Source of the DNA: Hyphomicrobiales bacterium
GTDB taxonomy: Bacteria > Pseudomonadota > Alphaproteobacteria > Rhizobiales > Rhizobiaceae
Length of the DNA: 64,000 nucleotides
Assembly (NCBI GenBank): GCA_002400845.2
Contig: NVRK02000095.1
Location: 1-64,000 of the forward strand
Direction: 5' to 3'
Part shown: in pieces, positions 49,822 through 57,271 of the stretch
How the letters are laid out: each line of letters starts with the position of its first letter
Numbering within the stretch: the stretch's first letter is position 1
The notes under the pieces: generated by a model
The model's database searches: none
What the model was told of the DNA's origin: nothing
What the model saw: the letters and a program-made list of their open reading frames with translations, nothing else
Program-made: the position numbers and the translations under genes

Positions 49822-50552
49822 GAATATTTCTGGCAATTGTATGTATCTGTATTTTGACAGATGTTTCTATGGCGCAAGAAATTGATCTTTCTAAGTTGGT
49901 TCCAGAAGGTGATGGCACTTTTACGGGGCGAATTATCCAAGGACTTATTGTCCTCACGGTTTTATCAATTGCGCCTGGTATATTAATTTCAACGACCTGT
50001 TTTACGCGGTTTATTATCGCCTTCTCTTTTTTGAGAAGTGGTCTTGGCATGCAGTCCACACCATCAAACCTTATTATAATTTCGTTAGCATTATTCATGA
50101 CTTATTTTGTTATGGCGCCTGTGTTCGAAAAGTCTTGGGAAGAGGGTGTACAACCTTTGCTTGAAAATAAAATTTCTCAAGAAGAAGCCTTTGATAAAGT
50201 AACTGGCCCGATGAAAGATTTTATGTTGCAACATGTAAGGCCCAAAGATATGCAATTGTTTGTGGAGGCTAGCAATGCCGAACCGCAAAATGTGATTACA
50301 AGTGAAGCACCTGATTTAAAAATAATAGTGCCAGCCTTTATGTTATCAGAATTGCGAAAAGGTTTTGAGATTGGGTTTTTGATTTTATTGCCGTTCTTGA
50401 TCCTAGATTTGGTCGTTGCTACTGTTACAATGTCGATGGGTATGATGATGTTACCACCAACGGTTGTCTCATTGCCCTTTAAAGTTTTGTTTTTCGTTTT
50501 AATAGATGGTTGGAATATAATTGTTGGAGAGTTACTTAATTCTGTTATTTAA
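49818..50552 (+). CDS. fliP: flagellar type III export protein FliP
   Basis: 244 residues. A cleavable signal (MRIFLAIVCICILTDVSMA) is followed by the FliP core: TCFTRFIIAFSFLRSGLGMQSTPSNLIIISLALFMTYFVMAPVF and IGFLILLPFLILDLVVATVTMSMGMMMLPPTVVSLPFKVLFFVLIDGWNIIVGEL. It forms the export gate. fliQ and fliR are not next to it in this window. Confidence 0.95.
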   Translation: MRIFLAIVCICILTDVSMAQEIDLSKLVPEGDGTFTGRIIQGLIVLTVLSIAPGILISTTCFTRFIIAFSFLRSGLGMQSTPSNLIIISLALFMTYFVMAPVFEKSWEEGVQPLLENKISQEEAFDKVTGPMKDFMLQHVRPKDMQLFVEASNAEPQNVITSEAPDLKIIVPAFMLSELRKGFEIGFLILLPFLILDLVVATVTMSMGMMMLPPTVVSLPFKVLFFVLIDGWNIIVGELLNSVI

Positions 50553-50648
50553 ATTTCATCCCTAGAAATCATCTATTGTTAATCTAATATTAATAAATTG
50601 CCTCTAATTGTAGGCTATCAATTAGGTGGATATTATTCATCTATCGAG

Positions 50649-50759
50649 GGTAGAGCACATATATAAATATATATTGGTGCCCGGCATGATGCCGAATCTA
50701 TCTTACTGGTTAATCCAGTTTGTCCCCTATTATTGATTAAAATTTACAAGGGACGTTTC
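50649..50759 (+). ncRNA. flagellin leader RNA element, copy 1
   Basis: Order of elements: GGTAGAG (50649-50655); a hairpin ATATAT/ATATAT (50659-50664 with 50669-50674); the conserved core from GCCCGGCATGATGCC (50679) with GGCA-TGA-TGCC pairing, AATCTATCTT, a stem ACTGG/CCAGT (50705-50709 with 50715-50719); then GTCCC (50722-50726), complementary to GGGAC (50750-50754) in the ribosome-binding site AAGGGAC. It ends at the ATG at 50760. The pairing would hide the Shine-Dalgarno sequence. Confidence 0.8.
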
Positions 50760-51725
50760 ATGTCTAGTATTAATACAAACGCATCTGCGATGACTGCTCT
50801 GCAATCATTGAATATGACAAACAAAAGAATGGATTCTGTACAGAATGCCATTTCAACTGGCCTAAGTGTAGGTTCTGCTAAAGACAACGCAGCTTATTGG
50901 TCGATCGCTACCGAAATGCGTTCTGACAATAAAGCACTTGGCACTGTTAAAGATGCTTTGGGCCTTGGTGCTGCTAAGATTGATACTGCTTCAACTGGTT
51001 TGAATGCAGCAATTGACGTAGCAGACGAAATTAAATCCAAATTGGTAGCTGCGCGTGAGCCTGGTGTGGATCGCGACGCGATCAACACAGAGATCGCAGC
51101 CCTAAAAGAACAATTGATTACAATTGCTTCGTCTTCATCTTTTTCTGGTGAAAACTGGTTGCAAAATGATGAATCTACAGTATCGGGTACTAAATCTATT
51201 GTGGGTTCGTTCAATCGTTCAGCAGCAGGCAATGTATCAGTTTCAACAATCGATATTAATACAACAAATACAACATTGATTGGCACGGACGACGGCGCAT
51301 TCGGCATCTTAACTAAAGACATTGATGCGGACCAATTGCTTGATACACCTACAACTACAGCAGTCAACTATTTCCTACTTGATGCTGGTGATGGCGCTGC
51401 TAATGCAGGAACCGAGATTGAGATCGATGGTTCTACAACTGATACCGCAATTGATCAGATGATTTCAGTAGTTGATGATATTATATCTCAAATGACATCT
51501 GCTGCTTCAGACCTTGGTTCTGCAGGTAAGCGTGTTGATATGCAGAATGATTTTGTTAATAATCTTATGAATTCAATTGAAAAAGGTATTGGCCAATTGG
51601 TTGATGCTGACATGAACGAAGAGTCTGTAAAACTACAAGCTCTACAAGTTCAGCAACAGCTTGGTGTTCAAGCTCTTTCAATTGCAAATGGTTCAGCTCA
51701 AAGTATCCTATCTCTATTCAGATAA
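50760..51725 (+). CDS. flagellin 1
   Basis: 321 residues. The N-terminal D0/D1 helices (SSINTNASAMTALQSLNMTNKRMDSVQNAISTGLSVGSAKDNAAYW) and C-terminal D0 helix (LQALQVQQQLGVQALSIANGSAQSILSLFR) are typical of rhizobial flagellins. The middle (about 160-230) is short and variable, so the filament surface domain is small. This is the most divergent of three tandem paralogues. AAGGGAC is the ribosome site. An inverted repeat follows (51746-51773). Confidence 0.95.
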   Translation: MSSINTNASAMTALQSLNMTNKRMDSVQNAISTGLSVGSAKDNAAYWSIATEMRSDNKALGTVKDALGLGAAKIDTASTGLNAAIDVADEIKSKLVAAREPGVDRDAINTEIAALKEQLITIASSSSFSGENWLQNDESTVSGTKSIVGSFNRSAAGNVSVSTIDINTTNTTLIGTDDGAFGILTKDIDADQLLDTPTTTAVNYFLLDAGDGAANAGTEIEIDGSTTDTAIDQMISVVDDIISQMTSAASDLGSAGKRVDMQNDFVNNLMNSIEKGIGQLVDADMNEESVKLQALQVQQQLGVQALSIANGSAQSILSLFR

Positions 51726-51745
51726 TACGTTGAGTTAAAAAATTA

Positions 51746-51773
51746 AATTTGGCGCAGTAAAGTGCGCCAAATT
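51746..51773 (+). terminator. hairpin after flagellin 1
   Basis: AATTTGGCGCA (51746-51756) pairs perfectly with TGCGCCAAATT (51763-51773), loop of 6. No T run follows, so it may be a factor-dependent terminator or 3'-end stabiliser. A related stem follows flagellin 2. Confidence 0.7.
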
Positions 51774-51782
51774 GACAATTAA

Positions 51783-51884
51783 GGTAGAGTTCTGCGAATT
51801 TGCAGTGCCTGGCATGATGCCTAATCTATCTTACTGGATAATCCAGTTTGTCCCAAGTGTTTAGTTTAAAAGGGACTAAGAAAA
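51783..51884 (+). ncRNA. flagellin leader RNA element, copy 2
   Basis: It has the same order as copy 1. GGTAGAG at 51783; variable hairpin CTGC/GCAG (51792-51795 with 51802-51805); core from GCCTGGCATGATGCC (51807); stem ACTGG-ATAAT-CCAGT; GTCCC (51850-51854) complementary to GGGAC (51872-51876) of the ribosome site; ATG at 51885. Only the first hairpin and the linkers vary, and the hairpin keeps its pairing. Confidence 0.8.
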
Positions 51885-52865
51885 ATGTCTAGTATCAATA
51901 CAAATGCTTCAGCCATGCAGGCCTTGCAGTCATTGAATATGACAAATAAAAAAATGGACGCTGTCCAAAATGCAATTTCTACAGGTTTGAGCGTTGGTTC
52001 AGCTAAAGATAATGCAGCTTATTGGTCTATCGCTACAGAAATGCGCTCTGACAACAAAGCATTGGGCACTGTTAAAGATGCATTGGGTCTTGGTGCTGCT
52101 AAGGTTGATACGGCTACAACTGGTTTGACTGCTGCAATTGATGTAGCCGACGAAATCAAAACCAAATTGGTTGCGGCTCGTGAGCCTGGTGTAGATCGCG
52201 ATGCTATCAATACAGAAATTACAGCTCTTAAAGAGCAGCTTCTTACCATTGCACAATCGTCATCGTTTTCAGGCGAAAACTGGTTGCAAAATGATGGTGC
52301 TACAGCGGCAACTGATAAATCAATTGTTGGTTCATTCAACCGTTCTGCTGCAGGTAATGTATCTGTCTCAACAATCGATATTACTGTATCAGATATCACG
52401 CTAGTTGGCGCTGATAATGAAAGCTTGGGCATTTTAACAAAAGATTATGATGCCAATCAATTATTGGATACACCTCTTACTGGCGTTGGTGTAGAAAACG
52501 AATTTCGTTTGCTTGATATGGGCACGGGTGCAACCACAGGTGAAGATGGTGCAGTTGTTGGCGTTTCCAGTTCAACATCTGATGCAGATATCGACAGTAT
52601 GATTAGTGTTGTTGATGCAATTATTTCTGACATGACTTCTGCAGCTTCTGGTCTTGGATCAGTCGGCAAACGTGTAGACATGCAATCTGATTTTGTTGAT
52701 AATCTAATGAATTCGATTGAAAAAGGTATTGGCCAATTGGTTGATGCTGACATGAACGAGGAGTCTGTAAAACTACAAGCTCTACAAGTTCAGCAACAGC
52801 TTGGTGTACAAGCTCTTTCAATTGCAAACGGTCAATCTCAGAGTATCCTATCTCTATTTAGATAG
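51885..52865 (+). CDS. flagellin 2
   Basis: 326 residues. The N-terminal about 130 residues differ from flagellin 3 at only a few positions; the C-terminal 60 are almost identical to both neighbours. Variation is concentrated at about residues 150-235 (D1 end, e.g. TPLTGVGVENEFRLLDMGTGATTGEDGAVVG). This suggests gene duplication with ongoing sequence exchange. The ribosome site is AAGGGAC. Confidence 0.95.
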   Translation: MSSINTNASAMQALQSLNMTNKKMDAVQNAISTGLSVGSAKDNAAYWSIATEMRSDNKALGTVKDALGLGAAKVDTATTGLTAAIDVADEIKTKLVAAREPGVDRDAINTEITALKEQLLTIAQSSSFSGENWLQNDGATAATDKSIVGSFNRSAAGNVSVSTIDITVSDITLVGADNESLGILTKDYDANQLLDTPLTGVGVENEFRLLDMGTGATTGEDGAVVGVSSSTSDADIDSMISVVDAIISDMTSAASGLGSVGKRVDMQSDFVDNLMNSIEKGIGQLVDADMNEESVKLQALQVQQQLGVQALSIANGQSQSILSLFR

Positions 52866-52887
52866 ACTATTGAGTTAAAAAAATAGC

Positions 52888-52911
52888 TTTGGCGCTGTTC
52901 TTTGCGCCAAA
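52888..52911 (+). terminator. hairpin after flagellin 2
   Basis: TTTGGCGC (52888-52895) pairs with GCGCCAAA (52904-52911) around an 8-base loop. It is the counterpart of the stem after flagellin 1, again with no T run. Confidence 0.65.
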
Positions 52912-52923
52912 ATTATAACCCAA

Positions 52924-53025
52924 GGTAGAGCCCCGTATTTTCACGGAGCCCGGCATGATGCCAAATCTATCTTACTGGAAAATCCAGTTTGTCCCCAAGT
53001 ATTTAGTTTTTAAGGGACCTTTATA
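52924..53025 (+). ncRNA. flagellin leader RNA element, copy 3
   Basis: GGTAGAG at 52924; variable hairpin CCGT/ACGG (52933-52936 with 52943-52946); core from GCCCGGCATGATGCC; stem ACTGG-AAAAT-CCAGT; GTCCC (52991-52995) complementary to GGGAC (53014-53018) in AAGGGAC; ATG at 53026. With copies 1 and 2 it gives three independent sequences for the first stem. Confidence 0.8.
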
Positions 53026-53994
53026 ATGTCTAGTATTAATACAAATGCATCCGCTATGACGGCGTTGCAATCATTGAATATGACAAATAAAAAAATGGAC
53101 GCTGTCCAAAATGCGATATCTACTGGCTTGAGTGTTGGCTCAGCAAAAGATAATGCAGCTTATTGGTCTATCGCTACAGAAATGCGCTCAGACAACAAAG
53201 CATTGGGCACTGTTAAAGATGCATTGGGTCTTGGTGCTGCTAAGGTTGATACGGCAACAACTGGTTTGACCGCTGCTATCGAAGTGACTGATGAAATCAA
53301 ATCTAAATTGGTAGCTGCGCGTGAGCCTGGTGTGGATCGTGATGCGATCAACACAGAAATTACAGCTCTTAAAGAACAACTTTCAACAATCGTAGAATCT
53401 TCTTCTTTCTCTGGTGAAAATTGGTTGAGTAACGACAGTGCAACAGCAGCAGCTGATAAATCAATTGTAGGTTCGTTCAATCGTTCTGCATCAGGTAATG
53501 TATCTGTTTCAACAATCGATGTAACTGTATCTGACATCACCCTAATCGGTTCTGACAATGAGAACTTAGGGATTTTAACTAAAACTTATGATGCCGATGC
53601 GTTGAAAGATGCACCTACTGGTACAGCAGACAATTTCAGATTGATTGATGTCGCTGGTCAAACAACAGCTGCCACTGGTACAGTTATTTCTGTTTCAAAT
53701 TCAACTTCTGATGCTGATATCGACAGCATGATTAGTGCTGTTGATGCGATGCTTAGCGATATGACATCGGCTGCTTCTAACCTTGGTTCTGTAGGCAAAC
53801 GTGTAGATATGCAAAGCGATTTTGTTGGTAATCTTATGAATTCTATCGACAAGGGCATTGGCCAATTGGTTGACGCTGATATGAACGAAGAGTCTGTTAA
53901 ATTACAAGCGCTACAAGTTCAACAGCAGCTTGGTATTCAAGCTCTATCAATTGCGAACGGTCAATCACAAAGTATTCTATCTCTATTTAGATAA
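53026..53994 (+). CDS. flagellin 3
   Basis: 322 residues with the same N- and C-terminal filament-forming helices as flagellins 1 and 2 and a variable middle (TYDADALKDAPTGTADNFRLIDVAGQTTAATG). A strong intrinsic terminator follows, closing the flagellin array. The usual flagellin regulators flaF and flbT are not adjacent. Confidence 0.95.
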   Translation: MSSINTNASAMTALQSLNMTNKKMDAVQNAISTGLSVGSAKDNAAYWSIATEMRSDNKALGTVKDALGLGAAKVDTATTGLTAAIEVTDEIKSKLVAAREPGVDRDAINTEITALKEQLSTIVESSSFSGENWLSNDSATAAADKSIVGSFNRSASGNVSVSTIDVTVSDITLIGSDNENLGILTKTYDADALKDAPTGTADNFRLIDVAGQTTAATGTVISVSNSTSDADIDSMISAVDAMLSDMTSAASNLGSVGKRVDMQSDFVGNLMNSIDKGIGQLVDADMNEESVKLQALQVQQQLGIQALSIANGQSQSILSLFR

Positions 53995-54028
53995 GTTTTA
54001 AGACTTAACTTCATAATGAACAATGGAT

Positions 54029-54060
54029 TGCCGCTAATTTCGATTGGCGGCATTTTTCTT
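54029..54060 (+). terminator. intrinsic terminator of the flagellin array
   Basis: A 10-bp stem TGCCGCTAAT/ATTGGCGGCA (54029-54038 with 54043-54052, one G:T pair) with a TTCG tetraloop is followed by TTTTTCTT. Confidence 0.92.
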
Positions 54061-54084
54061 ATGTGAATGCAATGTTCGGACAAG

Positions 54085-54110
54085 GTTCATAGTCCATTTT
54101 GGCTATGAAC
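54085..54110 (+). promoter_or_regulatory. leader hairpin before fliF
   Basis: GTTCATAG (54085-54092) pairs with CTATGAAC (54103-54110). It ends 3 bases before the AGGGG ribosome site at 54114 and 17 bases before the ATG. It could control fliF translation or mark a processed 5' end. Confidence 0.6.
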
Positions 54111-54126
54111 ACATAGGGGTCCGTAA

Positions 54127-55833
54127 ATGGCGTTGCAGCAACAATTCGAACAAGCTTTAGGTAATTTAAGCGCGTTGGAAACCAGTAAAAAAATTGCACT
54201 CGTTGTAGCAATATTATTTACCCTAGCCACAACCATTGGCATAAGCATGTTTTTTAGCATGCCAACCACAGCGCCGTTATATTCAAACCTTTCAAGTGAA
54301 GATGTAAATAATATCAGCCGTTTGCTATCTGAAAATGGTATTGAGTTTGATGCTTATCCAGATACTGGTATTGTTGAAGTCGCACCCCATGTTACTGCAA
54401 AGGCAAGAGTGTTACTTGCTGAAAAAGGACTGCCATCTTCGCAAGCAAGTGGATATGAACTTTTTGATAAACTCAATACATTAGGCCTTACATCTTTCAT
54501 GCAAGATGTAACGAATAAGCGAGCCATTGAAGGTGAATTGGTACGCACCATTAAAATGATTGAAGGCGTGAATGCTGTTCGGGTGCATTTGGTAATGGCT
54601 GAAAAAAATGTTTACCGCAGAAATTTAGTTGGCGCACCTACTGCTTCGGTGGTGTTAAAAACATATGGTTCACTGCAAGGTAAATCTATTGTTGCCATTC
54701 GTAATTTGGTTGCTGCCGCTGTGCCGGGGCTTGAATCTGGAAACGTTACAATTGTAAGCGCAAATGGGTCTTTGTTGGCTGGTGTTGATGACCAAGGACT
54801 TGGTGGAACGTCACGTCTTGTTGATCTTGAAAAGAACTTCGAAAATGATATTTCTAGTAAGATTTCGACGGCCCTTGGTGCATATTTGGGGGCAGAAAAC
54901 TTTAGAATTTCTGTTTCTGCGAAACTAAACAGCGATCAACGTAAAGTTAGTGAGCGGGTCTTTGATCCCGATTCTAAAGTCACTAGATCTGTGCAGATTG
55001 TTCGTGAAGTTGGCAAAAGTGAAAATAAAGAAAATTCTGCTCCTGCTACAGTTGAACAAAATCTTCCGGATGAAAATGCGCCAGCAGGGTCTGGACAATC
55101 ATCATTGGAAAACAATGAACGCCGTGAAGAAGTAACAAATTATGAAATAAATGAAAAAACCATTTCAACCGTCAGTGATGGGTATAAAATTGAAAAAATT
55201 TCTGTGGCTTTGGTTGTTAATAAAAGCAGAGTTGAAAGTATATTAGGAGAAGATGCCAATAAAGCAGAAGTCGATGAATTGGTGTCTGAGCTAGATAAAA
55301 TCATCAAGTCTGTGGTTTCATCGAATGAAAAACGTGGTGATAAAATTTCCATCAGTGTTGTTGAGTTTCTACCTTCTGAATTTTCTAAAGTCGAGCCGCA
55401 AGCAAATGGTATTGCGACATTCTTAGCATTGCATTTTAACTCGATCTTTAATGGCATTGGATTAATTGCTGCTGCATTCATATTCTCATTGTTTGGTATT
55501 AAACCATTAATTGGCATTATTGTTGGAAAACCTGAAGCGCCTGCTGCTGGTGAAGAAGACATGTTATTGGCGAATGCTGGCGACGGGGCACCGTCTATGA
55601 TGGGGGCGAGTGGCCTTGAGATGCCTGACCTTTTAGGTGATCTTGGTGCGCCAGAATTAAATGGTGGGTTGTCTATGCCTGGTGCTCCAGCTGTTAGTTC
55701 TGATGGGCTAGAAAGCTTAGCAATGAGAGAAGATGCAATAAAAGACCATTTAGAAAAAATGGTGGGGGAGAGCGAAAAACGCGCAGCCTTTGCAATTAAA
55801 AAATGGCTACAAGAAGAACGCATCGGTGCATAA
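54127..55833 (+). CDS. fliF: flagellar MS-ring protein FliF
   Basis: 568 residues. A first membrane helix (IALVVAILFTLATTIGISMFF, about 22-42) is followed by ring-building motifs (APLYSNLSSEDVNNISRLLSENGIEFDAY; DKLNTLGLTSFMQDVTNKRAIEGELVRTIKMIEGVNAVRVHLVMAEK). A second helix (about 440-460) and a C-terminal FliG-binding tail (EDAIKDHLEKMVGESEKRAAFAIKKWLQEER) complete it. It is separated from fliG and the other switch genes and lies behind the flagellins. Confidence 0.95.
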   Translation: MALQQQFEQALGNLSALETSKKIALVVAILFTLATTIGISMFFSMPTTAPLYSNLSSEDVNNISRLLSENGIEFDAYPDTGIVEVAPHVTAKARVLLAEKGLPSSQASGYELFDKLNTLGLTSFMQDVTNKRAIEGELVRTIKMIEGVNAVRVHLVMAEKNVYRRNLVGAPTASVVLKTYGSLQGKSIVAIRNLVAAAVPGLESGNVTIVSANGSLLAGVDDQGLGGTSRLVDLEKNFENDISSKISTALGAYLGAENFRISVSAKLNSDQRKVSERVFDPDSKVTRSVQIVREVGKSENKENSAPATVEQNLPDENAPAGSGQSSLENNERREEVTNYEINEKTISTVSDGYKIEKISVALVVNKSRVESILGEDANKAEVDELVSELDKIIKSVVSSNEKRGDKISISVVEFLPSEFSKVEPQANGIATFLALHFNSIFNGIGLIAAAFIFSLFGIKPLIGIIVGKPEAPAAGEEDMLLANAGDGAPSMMGASGLEMPDLLGDLGAPELNGGLSMPGAPAVSSDGLESLAMREDAIKDHLEKMVGESEKRAAFAIKKWLQEERIGA

Positions 55834-55888
55834 TTAATATGCTGTATCTTGTTGAATTAATTATCAAATTAGGAATGTAGAAAACGCC

Positions 55889-57271
55889 ATGGTAGACTCA
55901 GAAAGACAAGGCGATATAATAATAATCAAGCGCGGCAGAGGCGGCGGAGATGAGCATCACGGCGGCGTGTGGAAAATTGCGTTTGCTGATTTCATGACTG
56001 CTATGATGGCTTTCTTTTTGGTGATGTGGCTCATTAATGCGTCTGACGAAGATACAAAAAAAGCAGTTGCTAGTTATTTTAATCCTATCGAGCTTATGGA
56101 TAATACGACTAACCCTAAAGGCTTGAGTAAACCAAAATACGGCGTGAAGAAATTACCTGTCGATCATCCAGATGAGGACAATACCAATATAAGCCCACCA
56201 AAAATACCAACAGATAAAAATGCTGATTTAGCGGTAATGGATGACGCATCACTGTTTGAAGATCCATTGGCTTTGTTAGCAGAAATCTCAAGTGGGCATA
56301 CTGGAAGTGATGAGAAACTTGATCTTTCAAAAGAAGAAGGTAGGGGTAAAGGGCTGGGCCGAGGTGAAGGTAAAGGTGTTGCTGAGGACGATAGTGATAA
56401 AGAAATGACGCTTTCTGGTGGTTCAAACTTTAGAGATCCTTTTGATCCTTCTTCTTGGCAAACCGAATTAGATTCCAAATTTGTGGGCGAAGAAAAAAGC
56501 GCAGAGTTGAACATTGATTTTGGCGATGGTGACGTGCTTAAACAAATGGCTAAAAAGCAAATCGATCCTTTTTCAGAAGCCATGTCTGACCCAATTTTAA
56601 ATTCTAAAGCTAATTCTGAGAATATGAAAACGCCAATGACTGGTGGTTTTGAAGAATTTGAAATTGACCCTGATAAGGATGATGAGCAACTTGCCAAAGA
56701 AAAAATGGCTGCAGAAGTAAAAATGCTGGCTGATGAAAAAGCCAAAAAAGATGCCATAGAATTAACGGCAAAAAACATAGCAGATTTGAAAAAAGCTGAC
56801 GAAGCTGATGAAAGCGTTTTAAGTTTTGAGGCCGCGATTTTACAATTGAATGAACAATTGCAAGAACAGGGAAACTCCTCTTTAACAATCGAGCTTTCTC
56901 AAAATTCCGATGGTGCTTTAATTACCTTATCTGAGCGTGCAAATAATGGCATGTTTAACATTGGTTCTGCAAAGCCAACTCCAATTTTAGTTCAGGTTAT
57001 GGGCGAGATTGGAAGGCTAATTGGTGACAAGCCTGGTCGGTTAACAATTAGTGGACATACAGATGGTCGCAAGTATAAGAGCCGCAATTACAACAATTGG
57101 CGTCTTTCTACTGATAGGGCTCATATGGCTTATTACATGCTGATTAAGGGCGGGGTTCCAAAATCTGCCTTTGAAAAAATTGAAGGTCATGCTGACGCGA
57201 ACTTGAAAAAAACAGACGATCCAAATGCTTCTGAAAATAGAAGAATTGAAGTGTTCATTCGTAAATCATGA
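55889..57271 (+). CDS. motB: flagellar motor stator protein MotB
   Basis: 460 residues. The single membrane helix (HGGVWKIAFADFMTAMMAFFLVMWLIN) carries the proton-accepting Asp34. A long acidic, low-complexity linker (about 70-300) precedes the OmpA-like peptidoglycan-binding domain (LTISGHTDGRKYKSRNYNNWRLSTDRAHMAYYMLIKGGVPKSAFEKIEGHADANL). The linker is much longer than in enterobacterial MotB, as in other rhizobial proteins that work with MotC. It overlaps motC by ATGA. Confidence 0.94.
   Translation: MVDSERQGDIIIIKRGRGGGDEHHGGVWKIAFADFMTAMMAFFLVMWLINASDEDTKKAVASYFNPIELMDNTTNPKGLSKPKYGVKKLPVDHPDEDNTNISPPKIPTDKNADLAVMDDASLFEDPLALLAEISSGHTGSDEKLDLSKEEGRGKGLGRGEGKGVAEDDSDKEMTLSGGSNFRDPFDPSSWQTELDSKFVGEEKSAELNIDFGDGDVLKQMAKKQIDPFSEAMSDPILNSKANSENMKTPMTGGFEEFEIDPDKDDEQLAKEKMAAEVKMLADEKAKKDAIELTAKNIADLKKADEADESVLSFEAAILQLNEQLQEQGNSSLTIELSQNSDGALITLSERANNGMFNIGSAKPTPILVQVMGEIGRLIGDKPGRLTISGHTDGRKYKSRNYNNWRLSTDRAHMAYYMLIKGGVPKSAFEKIEGHADANLKKTDDPNASENRRIEVFIRKS

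Noticed and set aside
55140-55823. Long minus-strand reading frame opposite fliF
   Set aside because: The plus strand encodes FliF with clear domains; the antisense frame has low-complexity Ser/Ile/Pro content and no ribosome site or recognisable motif.
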